Under the pieces are notes generated by a model. The model had not been told where the DNA came from. It saw only the letters and a program-made list of their open reading frames with translations, and did not search any database. Both the position numbers and the translations under genes were made by a program. Below are positions 13,115 to 13,878 of a stretch of DNA of 13,878 nucleotides, piece by piece. Positions within the stretch are counted from its first letter, which is position 1, and each line of letters opens with the position of its first letter. Origin of the DNA: Candidatus Schekmanbacteria bacterium RIFCSPLOWO2_02_FULL_38_14 (GTDB taxonomy: Bacteria > Schekmanbacteria > GWA2-38-11); assembly GCA_001790855.1 (NCBI GenBank), contig MGDH01000034.1, forward strand, positions 1-13,878. Direction: 5' to 3'.

Positions 13115-13141
13115 TTTCCTCCGATTAAATTTAAGAATTAT

Positions 13142-13279
13142 TTAAAAGCTCAAATACCAGAATCCAAATACCAAATCAAGTTCAAATGAGGGGTTGAGGA
13201 CAAGCCTATTGTGAGGAGATTCTACATCATACTCATGAATCATAACATTGCGCATGCTTATCATATCGTTCCATTCGTT
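13142..13279 (-). pseudogene. Remnant of a second HepT-like (HEPN/DUF86) toxin gene
   Basis: Read on the minus strand from 13279, the frame gives NEWNDMISMRNVMIHEYDVE, which aligns with [19 protein letters not shown] of the intact HepT next door and keeps the R-x4-H-x-Y motif (RNVMIHEY). A TAA stop precedes it in frame and no start or N-terminal helices are left. After about 20 conserved residues the frame runs into low-complexity ATTTGG-type sequence. It is a C-terminal stump of a related but divergent HEPN gene. Confidence 0.6.
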
Positions 13280-13308
13280 TTAAATACCCTTATTTCATAA
13301 AGTGGATT

Positions 13309-13656
13309 TTATGTTTCATCTTCAGATGGAACGATCTTGTCAAGTTCTGCAATTAAGGGAGGAATATCTTCAGTTACTGTTTTCCACAGAATATCGAGGT
13401 TAATATTAAAATATCCATGAATAAGGCGATTTCTCATACTGATGATATTTTGCCATGGAATACGAGGCAATTCTTCAAGGCATTCTTTTGTGGCATTAGA
13501 AGCTGCTTCTCCTATAATTTCAAGATCTTTAACAATGGAAAGGGTTAACATTCTATCAGCTTCAAGTGAGTCCCTTGTTTTATTTTTCGCAAATTTTATA
13601 GCTTCTTTTGCGGCATCAAGCATATGGCGCAGGCGAATAGAATCATCTTTCTGCAT
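13309..13656 (-). CDS. hepT: HepT-like HEPN ribonuclease toxin (DUF86)
   Basis: The protein has 115 residues from the ATG at 13656. It is an all-helical HEPN domain: [19 protein letters not shown], then [18 protein letters not shown], then [19 protein letters not shown], with the catalytic R-x4-H-x-Y motif in RNRLIHGY. HepT toxins cleave RNA; the partner MntA neutralises them by AMPylating the motif tyrosine. The start is preceded by AGAGG five bases upstream. A TTG at 13677 would place the start well inside mntA and has no SD. The gene overlaps the upstream nucleotidyltransferase by 14 nt, so the pair is translationally coupled. All motif residues are present, so the toxin appears intact. 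Confidence 0.9.
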   Translation of the reverse strand: MQKDDSIRLRHMLDAAKEAIKFAKNKTRDSLEADRMLTLSIVKDLEIIGEAASNATKECLEELPRIPWQNIISMRNRLIHGYFNINLDILWKTVTEDIPPLIAELDKIVPSEDET

Positions 13657-13878
13657 ATTGTACCTCTGAGGAATCAATCACCTTCTGTCTGAAATATTGA
13701 CTTAAATCTTGTGGTGTTCTTAAATCAACTTTGTGCCCTAAAATTTCTGTTAGTTCGAGTTCCATACCTGCCAGTCTGATAAGTCCTGGAACATGTTCTG
13801 GATCGAATTCAACAAGAAAATCTATATCACTATCCGGTTTAAAATCCCCTCTGAGAACGGAACCGAAAAGCGATAATT
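13643..13878 (-). CDS. mntA: MntA-like nucleotidyltransferase antitoxin (5' truncated by window edge)
   Basis: The frame from the right edge to the TGA at 13643-13645 gives 77 residues: [20 protein letters not shown], then LVEF and a C-terminal helix region ending [24 protein letters not shown] is the minimal nucleotidyltransferase GS-x10-DxD signature, with the two aspartates that bind Mg-ATP. In HepT/MntA systems this protein transfers AMP to the toxin tyrosine. The N-terminal 25-30 residues and the start lie beyond the window. It comes before hepT here, overlapping it by 14 nt. Confidence 0.88.
   Translation of the reverse strand, partial: LSLFGSVLRGDFKPDSDIDFLVEFDPEHVPGLIRLAGMELELTEILGHKVDLRTPQDLSQYFRQKVIDSSEVQYAER

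Overview
This is a window of AT-rich bacterial chromosome. Bacterial origin is supported by strong Shine-Dalgarno (SD) sites, TTG starts backed by SD sites, a bacterial-type tRNA-Arg(ACG), REP/RAYT elements and a twin-arginine-like motif on a molybdoenzyme. No rRNA or marker gene fixes the lineage. Exported molybdo-hydroxylases, archaeal-style lipoyl synthases, REP litter and toxin-antitoxin pairs would fit an uncultivated Gram-negative lineage (Nitrospirota/Desulfobacterota/Schekmanbacteria-like), but that is inference.

Left part (1-3668, + strand): a compact gene run. Two radical-SAM proteins overlap by 11 nt and look like the two-component lipoyl synthase LipS1/LipS2. They are followed by a small cysteine-rich TIGR04076-type protein, a class I SAM-dependent O-methyltransferase and an FMN split-barrel (pyridoxamine-phosphate-oxidase-like) protein. 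Facing it (3676-6329, - strand) is a two-gene operon for an isoquinoline-oxidoreductase-type molybdenum hydroxylase: a 2x[2Fe-2S] subunit followed, through an ATGA overlap, by a Moco subunit. It has a plausible promoter and an upstream 10-bp inverted repeat.

Middle part (6330-9090): an accessory patch. It holds a 156-bp foldback REP/MITE-like element, three short ORFs with good SD sites but no recognised function, a full-length RAYT (Y1 transposase) between inverted repeats, and a REP fragment abutting the C-terminal stump of a second O-methyltransferase. It also holds tRNA-Arg with its own promoter, the N-terminal stump of a different RAYT next to a different REP hairpin, and a rho-independent terminator.

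Right part (9090-13878, all - strand): a DUF4258/DUF2283 toxin-antitoxin-like pair, a REP copy carrying a 19-bp nested palindrome, a solute-binding-protein-fold protein without a signal peptide, another REP element, a family B DNA polymerase with intact proofreading motifs but a DTDG motif C, a fragment of a second HepT-like gene, and a HepT/MntA toxin-antitoxin pair whose mntA runs off the window. The most coherent story is the REP/RAYT system: one repeat family occurs in full and partial copies around an apparently intact RAYT, with gene stumps at its edges.
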